This document shows positions 54,346 through 64,000 of a DNA stretch of 64,000 nt, in pieces. The stretch spans positions 62,001-126,000 of the forward strand of contig JAUTXW010000066.1 of NCBI GenBank assembly GCA_030620095.1. The letters are read 5' to 3'. This DNA is from Kuschelorhynchus macadamiae. Its lineage: Eukaryota > Arthropoda > Insecta > Coleoptera > Curculionidae. Numbering within the stretch: the stretch's first letter is position 1; the number at the start of each line of letters is the position of its first letter. A model generated the notes under the pieces. The model was not told the DNA's origin and made no database searches. It saw only the letters and a program-made list of their open reading frames with translations. A program made the translations under genes and the position numbers.

Positions 54346-57300
54346 TAATGTTGGAAAAATAAAATAATATATTAACGATAGTTTTTGCCGTTTTATCTTC
54401 AATTGGATAAGCTTGGGTAAATTTAGTAAGTTCGTCTCGTATTGTCAAAGCATAGTTTTTAGATGGATATTCAAATATATCAATATTTATTCGTTCAAAT
54501 GGTGTTTTCGGTGTTTCTGTTAGCACTAAAGGGTTGCTTAAATTTTTTCGGCATATTTTAATTTTTTGACATGTTTCACAACTTTTTATAAAGTTTTCTA
54601 CATCTTTAATCATTTTGGGCCAATTATATTTTTCTTTGATGCGTCTTAAAGTTTCATTAATTCCGCGGTGTAAATTACTTTTGCCTAAATGGTATTGTTC
54701 CAATATAATTGGTATTTGGTCTTTATCTGGGATGGTTACAATATTTTGACAAATACATATTTTAATATCTTTGTCTGCAAAGATAAAAGAAAATATTTCA
54801 AGAATAGGAAGGTCTATTTTATTTTCGAGAAAATATGTTGACAAAAGGTCAAATTCGTTTTGTCCTGTATAAATAATATAGAAAAGATGTTGGACTATAT
54901 TTTCTGGGTCGAGTAACAAAGGAATTATGTAATATTTCCGATTTTTGACTGTTTTACTAGAGAAAATATTTAGTCTTTGCATTGAAAAATCTGCATTTTC
55001 TTCAAAAATGTCTTCTAATATTTCATGTTGTAATTCTCCTAAATTCTTTTGTTGAAAAAAGGTTATTATGTTTTTATGTGATTTATTTAGAAGTTGTTCA
55101 TTTGAAGTTTCAATTTTTGAATAATCAATTAAAGATTTTGTTTCGTACATATTAGCAAATGTGTTGTAATCTTCGGTTATTTTTTCATCATCGAAATTTA
55201 AATTTGAGTTATTAGAATTTTCGTCATCGTCTTGATTTGTCGCAAAAATAGAAAGTTTTGATTGGAATTTTGCGCATTGATTAAAATGATTAATTTTAAT
55301 TCTTGATAATGCGTCTGCGTTTTTATTAATCTTACCGGGTTTGTAAATTATTTCATACTCATATTCTTCGAGTTTAAGTCTCCAGCGTGCGAGTCTACTA
55401 CCTGGGTCTTTAATTGAAAAAAGCCAAGTAAGAGGGCGGTGGTCTGTAATTAGTTTAAATTTTCTGCCAAAAAGATACGGGCGAAAATGTTTTACTGCCA
55501 ATACAATTGCAAGGAGTTCACGTTCAATAGTTGAATAATTTGTTTCGGCTTTACATAAGGTTCTAGATGCATAGCCAATTGGTAAATCTTTTCCTACAGG
55601 TCCTTGTGATAACACAGCGCCTATTGCAAAAGCACTAGCATCTGTGGTTAAAAGAAATGGTTCGTTAAAATTTGGGTATATAAGAATTGGGTCAGAAATT
55701 AGCAATTTTTTCAGTTCATCAAAAGATTCTTTGCAATCAGAATCAAAGTCAAATTTTATTTCTTTTTTGAGTAGACGAGTAAGTGGTTTAGAAATTTTCG
55801 CAAAATTAGGAATGAATCGACGATAATAGCCTGCTAAGCCAAGGAAAGATTTTATATCCTTAGGATTTTTTGGTTGGGGAAAATTTTGGATACATTCAAT
55901 TTTTGTTGGATTCGTTTTAACACCGTCTTTAGTTATTACGTGTCCAAGATATGCTACTTCTTTGCGTAAAAATTCGCATTTGTCTGGTTGTATTTTAAGA
56001 TTAGCTTTTCTTAGTCTTTTGAAAACTTCGCGTAATCGTTGGATATGTTCATCAATTGTAGCGGAATAGACTATAATATCGTCCATATAGACAAGACATC
56101 GTTCATTTAAGATTCCTAAAAGAATATTGTCCATTACACGTTGGAATGTAGATGGGGCATTCTTTAGTCCGAAGGGCATTCGTTTAAATTCATAATGACC
56201 GTTTTCTACTGAGAACGCTGTTTTTGAAATATCTTTGGGATCTATCTCTATCTGATGGAAACCAGAAGCGAGATCAAGAGTCGTGAAATATTGACACTGT
56301 CCAAGTTGGTCAAGTAAATCTGAGATATTAGGAAGTGGATATTTATCATTAACAGTGGATTCGTTCAGTTTTCTATAATCTATTACGATTCTCCATTTTT
56401 GTTTATTACTAGAGTCGATTTTTTTCGGTACAACCCAAACGGGAGATGACCAGGGAGAAATTGATGGTCTAATTATACCTTGTTGTAACATATTGTTTAC
56501 TTGCGTTTTAACCTCTTGTTTATGTATTTGGGGATATCTATAAGATTTAGTAAAAATGGGTTTTGTATTATTCGTGTCTATCTTATGTTTAATTTCACTT
56601 GTGAAGGAAAGGTTGTCACCTTCTAGATAAAAAATGTCTTCAAAATTGACACAAAGATTTGTGATTAATTCTTTTTCTTCTTCGTTTAAATGGTCAAGTC
56701 TAAGCTGGGATCTAATAGTCGGGATTCTATTTAAAGTTTGAAATTCGGAAGATTCGGGAAAATTGAAATTAAGAAGTGTGTGTATCGAAAATGGTTCTAT
56801 TTCGATATTTGAGAAATCAATTGTTTTTGGAATTGCATTCGCATTGATAATTGTTGTCAAAAATTCACCGTTTTGATTGACATGGACAAGGGCATTAGGG
56901 ATATGTACTTTTTCTATTTCTTTTCGGTATAAAATAGCATCAGTATTGATTAGATGACATTTTAATTTAAAAACTTGTTCCATTCTACCTTGTATAGTTA
57001 TTTTATTTTTATTTGCCTCGTATGTTTCGAGTTTTGTTGAAGAATAATTGTCTTCAACTTTATACAATGGTAGTGTTTTAAAATTGGTAATAAGTTGTTT
57101 ATTTTTTAAATCGATTGTACATTCGTAGTGTTCTAGGAAGTCAAGACCTAGAATTCCGTCAAAATCAATGTCTAAATTATAAATATAGACTTTGTGAGGG
57201 TCACCGTTGTTAAAATTTATCAAAGTTGATTCAGTTATTAAAAGTTTTTGTTCGGTAATGCCTTGAATTGTTGCATTTTCGGGGAAACGATTTGGAAAGT

Positions 57301-57475
57301 TCCTTACTGTATTTTCTTTGAAAATTGAAATACCTGCACCAGAATCTATGAGTAGTTTGAAAGTATTTGTTGCGTCTTTGATATAGTAAAGATTTTTAGG
57401 ATTTATCGCAAGAAAAGGATTTAAAGAAATCGTTGTTCGGGGAAATTGAGTGAGGGATTCATATCGTCTAGCGTG
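54290..57475 (-). pseudogene. pol: Pol of the errantivirus-like element (protease, RT, RNase H, integrase N-part)
   Basis: The frame is open from inside gag (at least 57475) to 54290. The domains in order are an aspartic protease with FKLLIDSGAGISIF (about 57340), a reverse transcriptase with WVVPKK, RIVIDYRKLNESTVNDKYPL, FKRMPFGLKNAPSTFQRVMD and the catalytic VYMDDIIVYS, then RNase H with TTDASAFAIGAVLSQ and TDHRPLTWLFSIKDP, then the integrase HHCC finger (QYHLGKSNLHRGINETLRR, CETCQ) and the first catalytic Asp at NIDIFEYP. A frame change in a T-rich run near 54356-54364 ends the proper reading before the second integrase Asp. Protease and RT look intact. The remainder continues in the frame at 53637. 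Confidence 0.92.
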
Positions 57476-58737
57476 AGAGTTTCTATTTGGGCTTGTATTT
57501 GATCTATTTCTTGATTGGGTGGATGGTTTTGATCTGGGGATAAAAGAAAATTTTGATTTTCCTCGATTGGAAAATTTTGATCGTTTTCGATTGATTCGTT
57601 AAAGTTTAAATTGGGATCTGGATTCTCATAAAAATTGTCGTATTCATTTTCGAATAAGGTAGAGGTGTCTTCATAAGAAAAGTATGAGGGATCTTGGTAA
57701 TCTTGTTGATAATCTTGTTGATAGTCTTGATAATAGTCATTAAAATATTTTTCTTGATTATTATCTGTGCTAACTAAGTGAGCTTTAAAATTGGGATTTT
57801 TGTGAATTACTGAGGGTCGAGAATAATTAGAATTCGGTTGACGTTGGAAATTATTTTGATTTGATTGATTATTTATCATATTTGGGGTTTGCGTATTTGG
57901 GCTTCTTTGTTGTTGCATGTTTGGTCTTTGTGACTGAAGAGAATTTGTTTGCGGGGCAAACTGGGGTCGCTGAAAATTTGAGCTTTGGGAAAAATTGGGA
58001 CGTGGTTGTCCGTTATTGGCATGGCATTGATTTGCTGAATGACCAGTACGTCCGCATTTAAAACATTTTTGTGTTTGAAAGTTTGTTTTTTTCAAAGATT
58101 GGTTGAATGGCTTTGGTGGGTTCGGTTTTGAAACTTTTTGAGATTCAAAATAAGACAATTGAAGTTCACGTCGAATACGTATTTGAGCTTCAAGAAGATC
58201 TCTTGGGTTACTGGCACGAATTATGTGTCCAATACGGGGTTCAAGACCAGTTAAGAGGGTACTCAGAGACATGGATTCGATTAGAGTTATTTGAGCTTGT
58301 TTTTGTTGTGGGGTGAGATTAGACTTTTGTATATTAGCGTGCATTTTTGCATTTAGCACTTGAAGTCGGTTGAGAAAGGTTAAAGGACTTTCATTTGGTA
58401 ATTGTTTAATACGTTGTAAGTCTTGTATTAAAGAAGACAAGTCTCGCGTATCTCCAAAGTGAGAATTTAAAAGTTGTTTTATTTCTAAATAAGAAATAGG
58501 GTTGCGAGAGCTTATTAGCTGCGCTGCTCTTGCACGTAATTTATTTTTTATGTGGATTACTAATAAATCTTTTTGATCGCGTGTAGACATATTGTAAGCA
58601 CAATCACAAGCATTGAGAAATGTTTGGAGAAAAATTTGATCACCATCGTATTCAGGAATTATTGAAAATATTTCAGATAGTTTATATGGTTCAATTTCGG
58701 GTGTCTCAGGGACATTTTGTATTCCGTTATCAGTCAT
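57421..58737 (-). CDS. gag: Gag-like protein of the errantivirus-like element
   Basis: 438 codons, uninterrupted. The first 200 residues are a capsid-like helical region (FSIIPEYDGDQIFLQTFLNA, LPNESPLTFLNRLQVLNAKM, with LLTGLEPRIGHIIRASNPRD as the conserved capsid C-terminal block). A CCHC zinc knuckle, CFKCGRTGHSANQC, lies at residues 225-238. The C-terminal third is Asn/Gln/Pro-rich with DYQQ repeats and an acidic end. It would form the particle and package RNA. It overlaps pol, which lies in the -1 frame relative to gag, so pol is probably made by -1 frameshifting. Confidence 0.92.
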   Translation of the reverse strand: MTDNGIQNVPETPEIEPYKLSEIFSIIPEYDGDQIFLQTFLNACDCAYNMSTRDQKDLLVIHIKNKLRARAAQLISSRNPISYLEIKQLLNSHFGDTRDLSSLIQDLQRIKQLPNESPLTFLNRLQVLNAKMHANIQKSNLTPQQKQAQITLIESMSLSTLLTGLEPRIGHIIRASNPRDLLEAQIRIRRELQLSYFESQKVSKPNPPKPFNQSLKKTNFQTQKCFKCGRTGHSANQCHANNGQPRPNFSQSSNFQRPQFAPQTNSLQSQRPNMQQQRSPNTQTPNMINNQSNQNNFQRQPNSNYSRPSVIHKNPNFKAHLVSTDNNQEKYFNDYYQDYQQDYQQDYQDPSYFSYEDTSTLFENEYDNFYENPDPNLNFNESIENDQNFPIEENQNFLLSPDQNHPPNQEIDQIQAQIETLTLDDMNPSLNFPEQRFL

Positions 58738-59404
58738 GGTTGCTCAATATATCAATATATCAAAATAAAATAATATAGGCACACAATATTATCAAATATA
58801 GGCACACAATATTATATAAAGGATACGAACTTAAAATTAAGAATTTAGGTTGATTGGCAGTACGTAAAGTAGTACACAAATCAACGTAAATTAAAGCAAT
58901 ACTAAAATCTACAAAATTCAAGTGGTTTTGTTTTGTTTGTCTGAAATTTGATTAACTGTATAATCAAAATTTGAAATTAAATATTCTTTTGTATTTTTGA
59001 AACTTGTTTTTGAATTCAGTTTTTCGTTAACTAAATATCAAAATTGAAAAATCGAACAATTTCCTTAAATTTGAATAAAAAAAAATTCAATATTTTGGAA
59101 AATTGAAAAATATAAAGAAAATTAATAACGAGATGATTCAGTCTTACGTTACTAGTAGAAACATCAGACTTCGTCGTGTTCTCTGCAGCAAATTCTACCA
59201 GGGGTTTCACTAGGTGTTCCTAATCCGTAGATTGACTGCGAGTTGGTGACGTCGGGTCGTGATTTTCTCTGCTTTTCTTGAGTTTCAGTACTTCTTGTAT
59301 TTTTCTTGGTTTTCACAGGTTCTTCTGAACAATGGATTGGGATCCTCCGTCGACAGTGAGAGTGCACAAGGGCTTCGTGTTCTGTTAGACGTTTTCAGAT
59401 CCTA
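58738..59404. other. 5' leader of the errantivirus-like element
   Basis: 667 bp between the primer site and the gag start. It has a short direct repeat (ATAGGCACACAATATTAT at about 58775-58815). No open gene. It may hold packaging or splice-donor signals that I cannot locate by eye. Confidence 0.6.
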
Positions 59405-59416
59405 CCGACTGCGCCA
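59405..59416 (-). promoter_or_regulatory. Primer binding site for tRNA-Ser
   Basis: On the plus strand the bases CCGACTGCGCCA are the 3' end of a tRNA-Ser acceptor with its CCA. On the minus strand they read TGGCGCAGTCGG, three bases inside the 5' LTR. Gypsy-group elements commonly use tRNA-Ser or tRNA-Lys, so this supports the orientation. Confidence 0.88.
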
Positions 59417-59419
59417 GTT

Positions 59420-59962
<543 letters not shown>

Positions 59963-60486
59963 AATGATGCAGAATTAAATCCTAAATACAATAAAAGTGC
60001 TAAATACAGGGTGTTTCATTTAAAAAAATTAAATTTTTTTAGTTACAAAATCATTTTTTTTGATGGTCAATTGTGACAACCCTGTATAATGGATTTTCGC
60101 TCTTGATAGGTCAGAGTAATTAATATTAACCACTCCCATGGATCCATAACCAAAATTCACAATTTTAGTTTTCAGGTGTGAAAAAATCACATTTTTCCAA
60201 AACCTGTTTTTCCGAAAAAAATTAGAAAAGTTAATTTTTCTGAAAAACTACTCAAAATTTCGTATGCTATGATGACAAAAAATACTCAAAATCAAATATA
60301 TTCATACCATTTCATTAAAAAGAAAAAAGTTGGTTACTGTCCTGGCACAATGGAACACCCTGTATACATACAAATATTTTAAATAAAAATATACGTAGGG
60401 TCAAATACTTTTTGTATTTAACTTTTTTTTCTCAGTGTCTTATTTATTGAGATAAAGTATACGAGCATCTTAAGTGGACCACCCTG

Positions 60487-62240
60487 TACAAGAGCCTAAC
60501 AGGATGCATTGCAAATAGTATCTACCACCATATTGACAGTTATAACCTATTAGCCGTGGAACAGAAGAGATGCATTCGAGATCATCAAGAAGATGCAGAA
60601 TCATCGACTTTGTGGTACATAAGCAGGTACAGAAAAAACAACGCAACATACACACATGCTTTTATAGACTATAAAAAGGCGTTTGACAGTGTACCACATT
60701 CCTGCCTCATAAAAATACTAGGAATATACAAAATTGACCCTATGATCATCAATTTTACACTATCAAGCACCAGTGGAGAACGACCCTAATGATCTATAAT
60801 GGCGATCAATCTCTTACCAACGATGAGATAGACATCAATAGGGGAATTTAGCAAGGAGCCTCGTTAAGTCCAGTTTGCTCAACAATACAGGATATGGCTT
60901 CAACATCAAATTCAGTAGAGACAATTCCTGAAGGAAATCCCACCTTCTGTATATGGATATTAAGCTCTATGGTGGAAACCATAACTAAATAAAAAAGCTT
61001 ATTGACGTGACATACATCTTCTCGAAAGACATCCATATGGAATTTGGAATGGAAAAATGCAAAGTCTTAAACATTGAAAAAGGCAAAGTCATTATTGATG
61101 ATGTAGCCCTGCCATGGCGAAATAGTTTTAGCGATGAACCAAAGAGAGACCTATAAATACCTAGGATTCCAACAAGCTAGACTACTCTAGGATAAGCAAG
61201 GAAAAACCAAGATGAAAAATCACTTCGTTCAAAGAGTGCGAGCTATTCTGAAAACAGAACTGAACGTCAGAAATCTCATTACAGCAATTAACACCTATGC
61301 TGTGCCCGTGCTGACCTACAGTTTCGGAATTTTGAAATGGACTAACACGGAGCTAGAGAGACTACAACGAACTACTCGCCTAATGATGATCAAGTACAAG
61401 TTACACCATCCAGGGTCATCAAATCTCCGAATGACCTTACCACGAAGAGAAGGAGGAAGATTCCTAGTTGACTTGACTAATTCGCACTCCCGACAGCTGC
61501 AAAAATTGAGAGATTTCTTCACCAACAAGGCACAAACATCAAGCTTCCATCGCCTAGTGTCTAAAGTCACTTTCAGACCCCGATAAACAAGAATAATGGG
61601 CTCAAATATCACTGCACGGCTAACATCACAATGACTTGAATCAGCCACACATAGATAATAAGAAACATCGAACTGGTGGCTGAAGGATGGACAACTATTT
61701 CCAGAGAGAGAACGATGTGTGATGGCAATACAGGAGCAATTTATTAACACACGAAATTATACGAAATTTCTCATCAAAGACCGATCTGTTCAATGCGATA
61801 AGTGTCGAAAATGAAGCGACAGAACAGAAACTATACAGCATATAACATCTGGCTGCACTTACCTAGCAAATACGCACTACATCCAGTAACATAACCAGGT
61901 GGGTAACATCATAAAACAGAAGCTTGCCAATAAATATGGGCTCCTGGACACTTTTGTGTCCTATTATAAATAACAAGTTCAGTGTTTGAAAATAGTGCCA
62001 TGAAACTGTACTACGACAGGATAATTATCATCGACAGACGGGTCACGAATAATCGGCCTGATGTGATACTGTTAAATAAAGAAACAAAGACAGCTTATTT
62101 GGTAGATGTCGGTGTATTCAATAATAACTACGTGTTGGATAAATATAAAGAGAAAAAGACCAAATATGCGGTTCCAAAAACACTAGAACAGAACCTGAAA
62201 GTAGTCCTGCTCAGTACTTGCCACATAGAGAGGAAATAAT
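60487..62240 (+). pseudogene. R2-type LINE RT and restriction-like endonuclease, copy B
   Basis: The frame 60556-60789 holds MEQKRCIRDHQEDAES and the palm block AFIDYKKAFDSVPHSCLIKI. The region of the catalytic YVDD (about 60945) has lost several bases compared with copy A. The frame 61212-61586 is the thumb (LITAINTYAVPVLTYSFGIL, TLPRREGGRFLVDLT). About 61795-61860 gives a CCHC-type finger (CDKCRK, ETIQHITSGC). The frame 61982-62239 is the endonuclease, VTNNRPDVILLNKETKTAYL, VDVGVF. I count PD-X14-D, within the R2-group pattern. Broken by stops. Confidence 0.85.
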
Positions 62241-62290
62241 TACACATAGAACTAATAAAATATATTTGTTGAGAAACTGAGTGTCAATTT

Positions 62291-63071
62291 CTATAATAAT
62301 AATAAAAAACACATATATTGTTTAAAGCCAAAATTATGGACAATAAAAAAATGGGTAAAAAAATAAACTAGGCTAACAATAGGCTTTGTTGCTTCAGACA
62401 TCTAGAAAGCCCATATCCTGTCAGGCTCTAATTTACGAAAATATTTTCAATATATAAATATATTAAAATTTGACAGTGATTGTTAGGAAGTATTAATTTT
62501 AAAAAAGAAGCAAGAAGAAAAGAAAATAAAGATATAAATCTTGACATAGAAATGGAACAAGGAAAGGGAGAAGACGAAAGGTAAAAAAATTAGGATATTG
62601 GCCAGTGGTATCCCAAGTAGCACATATAACACAGGGTAACAAAATGAAAACAAAAATTTGGTGCCGGAAATCTAACATCTGATTTTAGATGTTTTTAAAG
62701 TGCTGATTCTAAAAAGGCCACCTGATTTTTTCTATCAGCTCTAGTTTTTGAGATACAAGTTAATTGATATTTTTTTCTGATAAAGGACAACAAATAACGA
62801 GATAAATATGTAGCGTCAAAATAGAAATTTCCCAGAATCTAATTAACCTGGATACCTGGAATTGTCACTGACCCAATGTTCCTATACTAGGAACTACTCA
62901 ATACACTGCTCTTAATTACTTTTATACCTGTAATTGCCTATGACCCGATCCTTCTATACCTGCTTGGCTGTACTCGATTTAGTATATTACTGAGTTTTCC
63001 CAAGTAAAGTTGTACTATCATTTTGCGTAAATTTTGGTCGTTTTGTAGTATCAAGACACTAAACTGAAAAA
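62291..63071. other. Intergenic, nothing recognised
   Basis: AT-rich. GTTTTTGAGATACAAGTTAATTG near 62752 resembles a transposon arm fragment, but no partner was found. GAAAAAATGG at 63066-63075 is the start context of the next gene. Confidence 0.45.
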
Positions 63072-64000
63072 ATGGCATCCACAAGCAGACGTAACTGTGT
63101 AAATCATTCCGATGTTTTTTGTTATGTGTGTGGTGAATACACTTTAAAAGAGAGCAGAAAAACGATTTGTGACTTTTTGAAAAGAGCTTATCTTGCCTAT
63201 TTTGGCGCTCATTTAGGAGATCAAGATAAATCTTGGGTCCCACATTTCATATGTAAAACATGTGTTGAACATTTGCGACAATGGACAACTGGAAAAAGGA
63301 AGTGCCTAAAGTTTGGTGTACCAATGGTTTGGAGAGAACCGCGAAACCATCATGACGACTGCTATTTATGTCTCGTTAATATTAAAGGCATAAATAGAAA
63401 CAATAGACACAAATGGACATATCCTGATCTAGATTCTGCAAGAAGGCCTGTAGCGCATTCGGAAGAAAAACCCGTTTCATCATTCAGCAGTCTACCCGAA
63501 CTGACAGAAGATTCAAAATCCAAAGGAAGTTCAAAAAATTCAATCAGAAAACGACAGCGAATTTGAAGCAGATTTAGCAACTCCGCAGTGTTTCAATCAA
63601 GAAGAACTAAACGATCTTATAAGAGACCTGAATCTCTCAAAGGAATCCGCTGAATTACTTGCAACCAGATTAAAAGAAAAAAATCTACTTTGTCCAGGTA
63701 CTAATATAACATTTTATCGCAAAAGAGATAAGAATCTGCTGCCTTTTTTCGCTCAGGAAAATGACTTGGTATTCTGTAACAATATAAAAGGGCTCTTAGA
63801 AAAAATGTTTATATAACGGTAACAAATATGGCTCAATTCCTATTGGTCATTCTACTACCATGAAGGAAGAATATGAAACAATTGCATTAGTTTGTGGGCA
63901 ATTTGTGTTGATTTAAAAATGGTTAACTTCCTCATTGGACAGCAGAGTGGTTATACAAAATATCCTTTTTTTTGTGCCTTTGGGACAGAAGAGCTAAAAA
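63072..64000 (+). pseudogene. Uncharacterised Cys/His-rich protein family member, broken and cut by the window end
   Basis: The 164-codon frame from ATG 63072 has a probable zinc-binding N-terminus: CVNHSDVFCYVCGEYTL, then HFICKTCVEHLRQW, then FGVPMVWREPRNHHDDCYLC. It continues NRHKWTYPDLDSARRPVAHS and ends at 63566. The reading then continues in another frame (from about 63548: EELNDLIRDLNLSKESAELL, LPFFAQENDLVFCNNIKGLL) to a stop near 63817. After a probable deletion, pieces resume (NGNKYGSIPIGHSTTMKEEY at about 63822-63880). I recognise this as a multicopy family of unknown function seen in many invertebrate genomes. At least one frameshift and one deletion make this copy a pseudogene. I do not assign a function. 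Confidence 0.75.

Noticed and set aside
57861..58316. Plus-strand frames opposite gag
   Set aside because: They are antisense to the uninterrupted 438-codon gag frame with a zinc knuckle.

Overview
This is an AT-rich insect-type genomic window packed with nested transposable elements around one recognisable host gene. The evidence for an insect is indirect. The transposon set fits: Tc1/mariner with CAGGGTG ends, an R2-type LINE, an env-bearing gypsy-like retroelement and a P/THAP9-like element. A large-genome beetle is possible, but I cannot name the species.

Host gene. Seven plus-strand exons (6418-6649, 6926-7037, 8221-8642, 14896-15084, 23398-23579, 26045-26242, 33591-33707) have compatible splice phases at all six junctions. 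They total 1,452 nt, or 483 codons plus a stop. The last two exons encode the C-terminal tubby domain of a TULP4/TUSP-type (tubby-related protein 4) gene. Its N-terminal part would lie left of the window. The introns are mostly transposons.

Layout. 0.67-2.6 kb: Jockey-like LINE (minus). 2.58-6.0 kb: decayed P/THAP9-like element with matching terminal inverted repeats (TIRs). 7.6-8.2 kb: LINE tail. 9.5-12.2 kb: relics of two Tc1/mariner groups and a 356-bp TA tract. 12.9-14.1 kb: Ty3/gypsy pol relic. 15.99-19.45 kb: hAT with an 8-bp target site duplication (TSD). 21.04-23.10 kb: DD41D mariner with about 290-bp TIRs. 24.47-25.91 kb: non-coding foldback. 26.66-31.2 kb: R2-type LINE (copy A) with a hAT inserted (27450-29769). 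31.86-33.2 kb: another LINE. 34.53-36.70 kb: mariner whose arms of about 630 bp contain the start of its own transposase. 36.71-41.86 kb: three-layer nest of a hAT-like shell, a second hAT, and an intact-looking DD82E (Sailor-type) element with perfect 33-bp TIRs. 42.6-44.3 kb: R1/LOA-like LINE (minus). 44.3-48.6 kb: no recognisable gene. 48.6-62.3 kb: R2-type LINE copy B split by a mariner (48670-60486) that itself holds two insertions. 63.07 kb to the end: a broken gene of an uncharacterised Cys/His-rich family.

The two insertions in the last nest are the most notable. The mariner's right arm holds a complete-looking errantivirus-like element (51312-59853), with gag, pol, an env-like ORF, 434-bp LTRs, a tRNA-Ser primer site and a TATA TSD. 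Its left arm holds a 529-bp element built as 1.36 copies of a 390-nt unit, flanked by a 9-bp TSD, with a hammerhead-ribozyme-like fold. That layout resembles the retrozymes described in plants and animals, and it is the best candidate for an undescribed system here.
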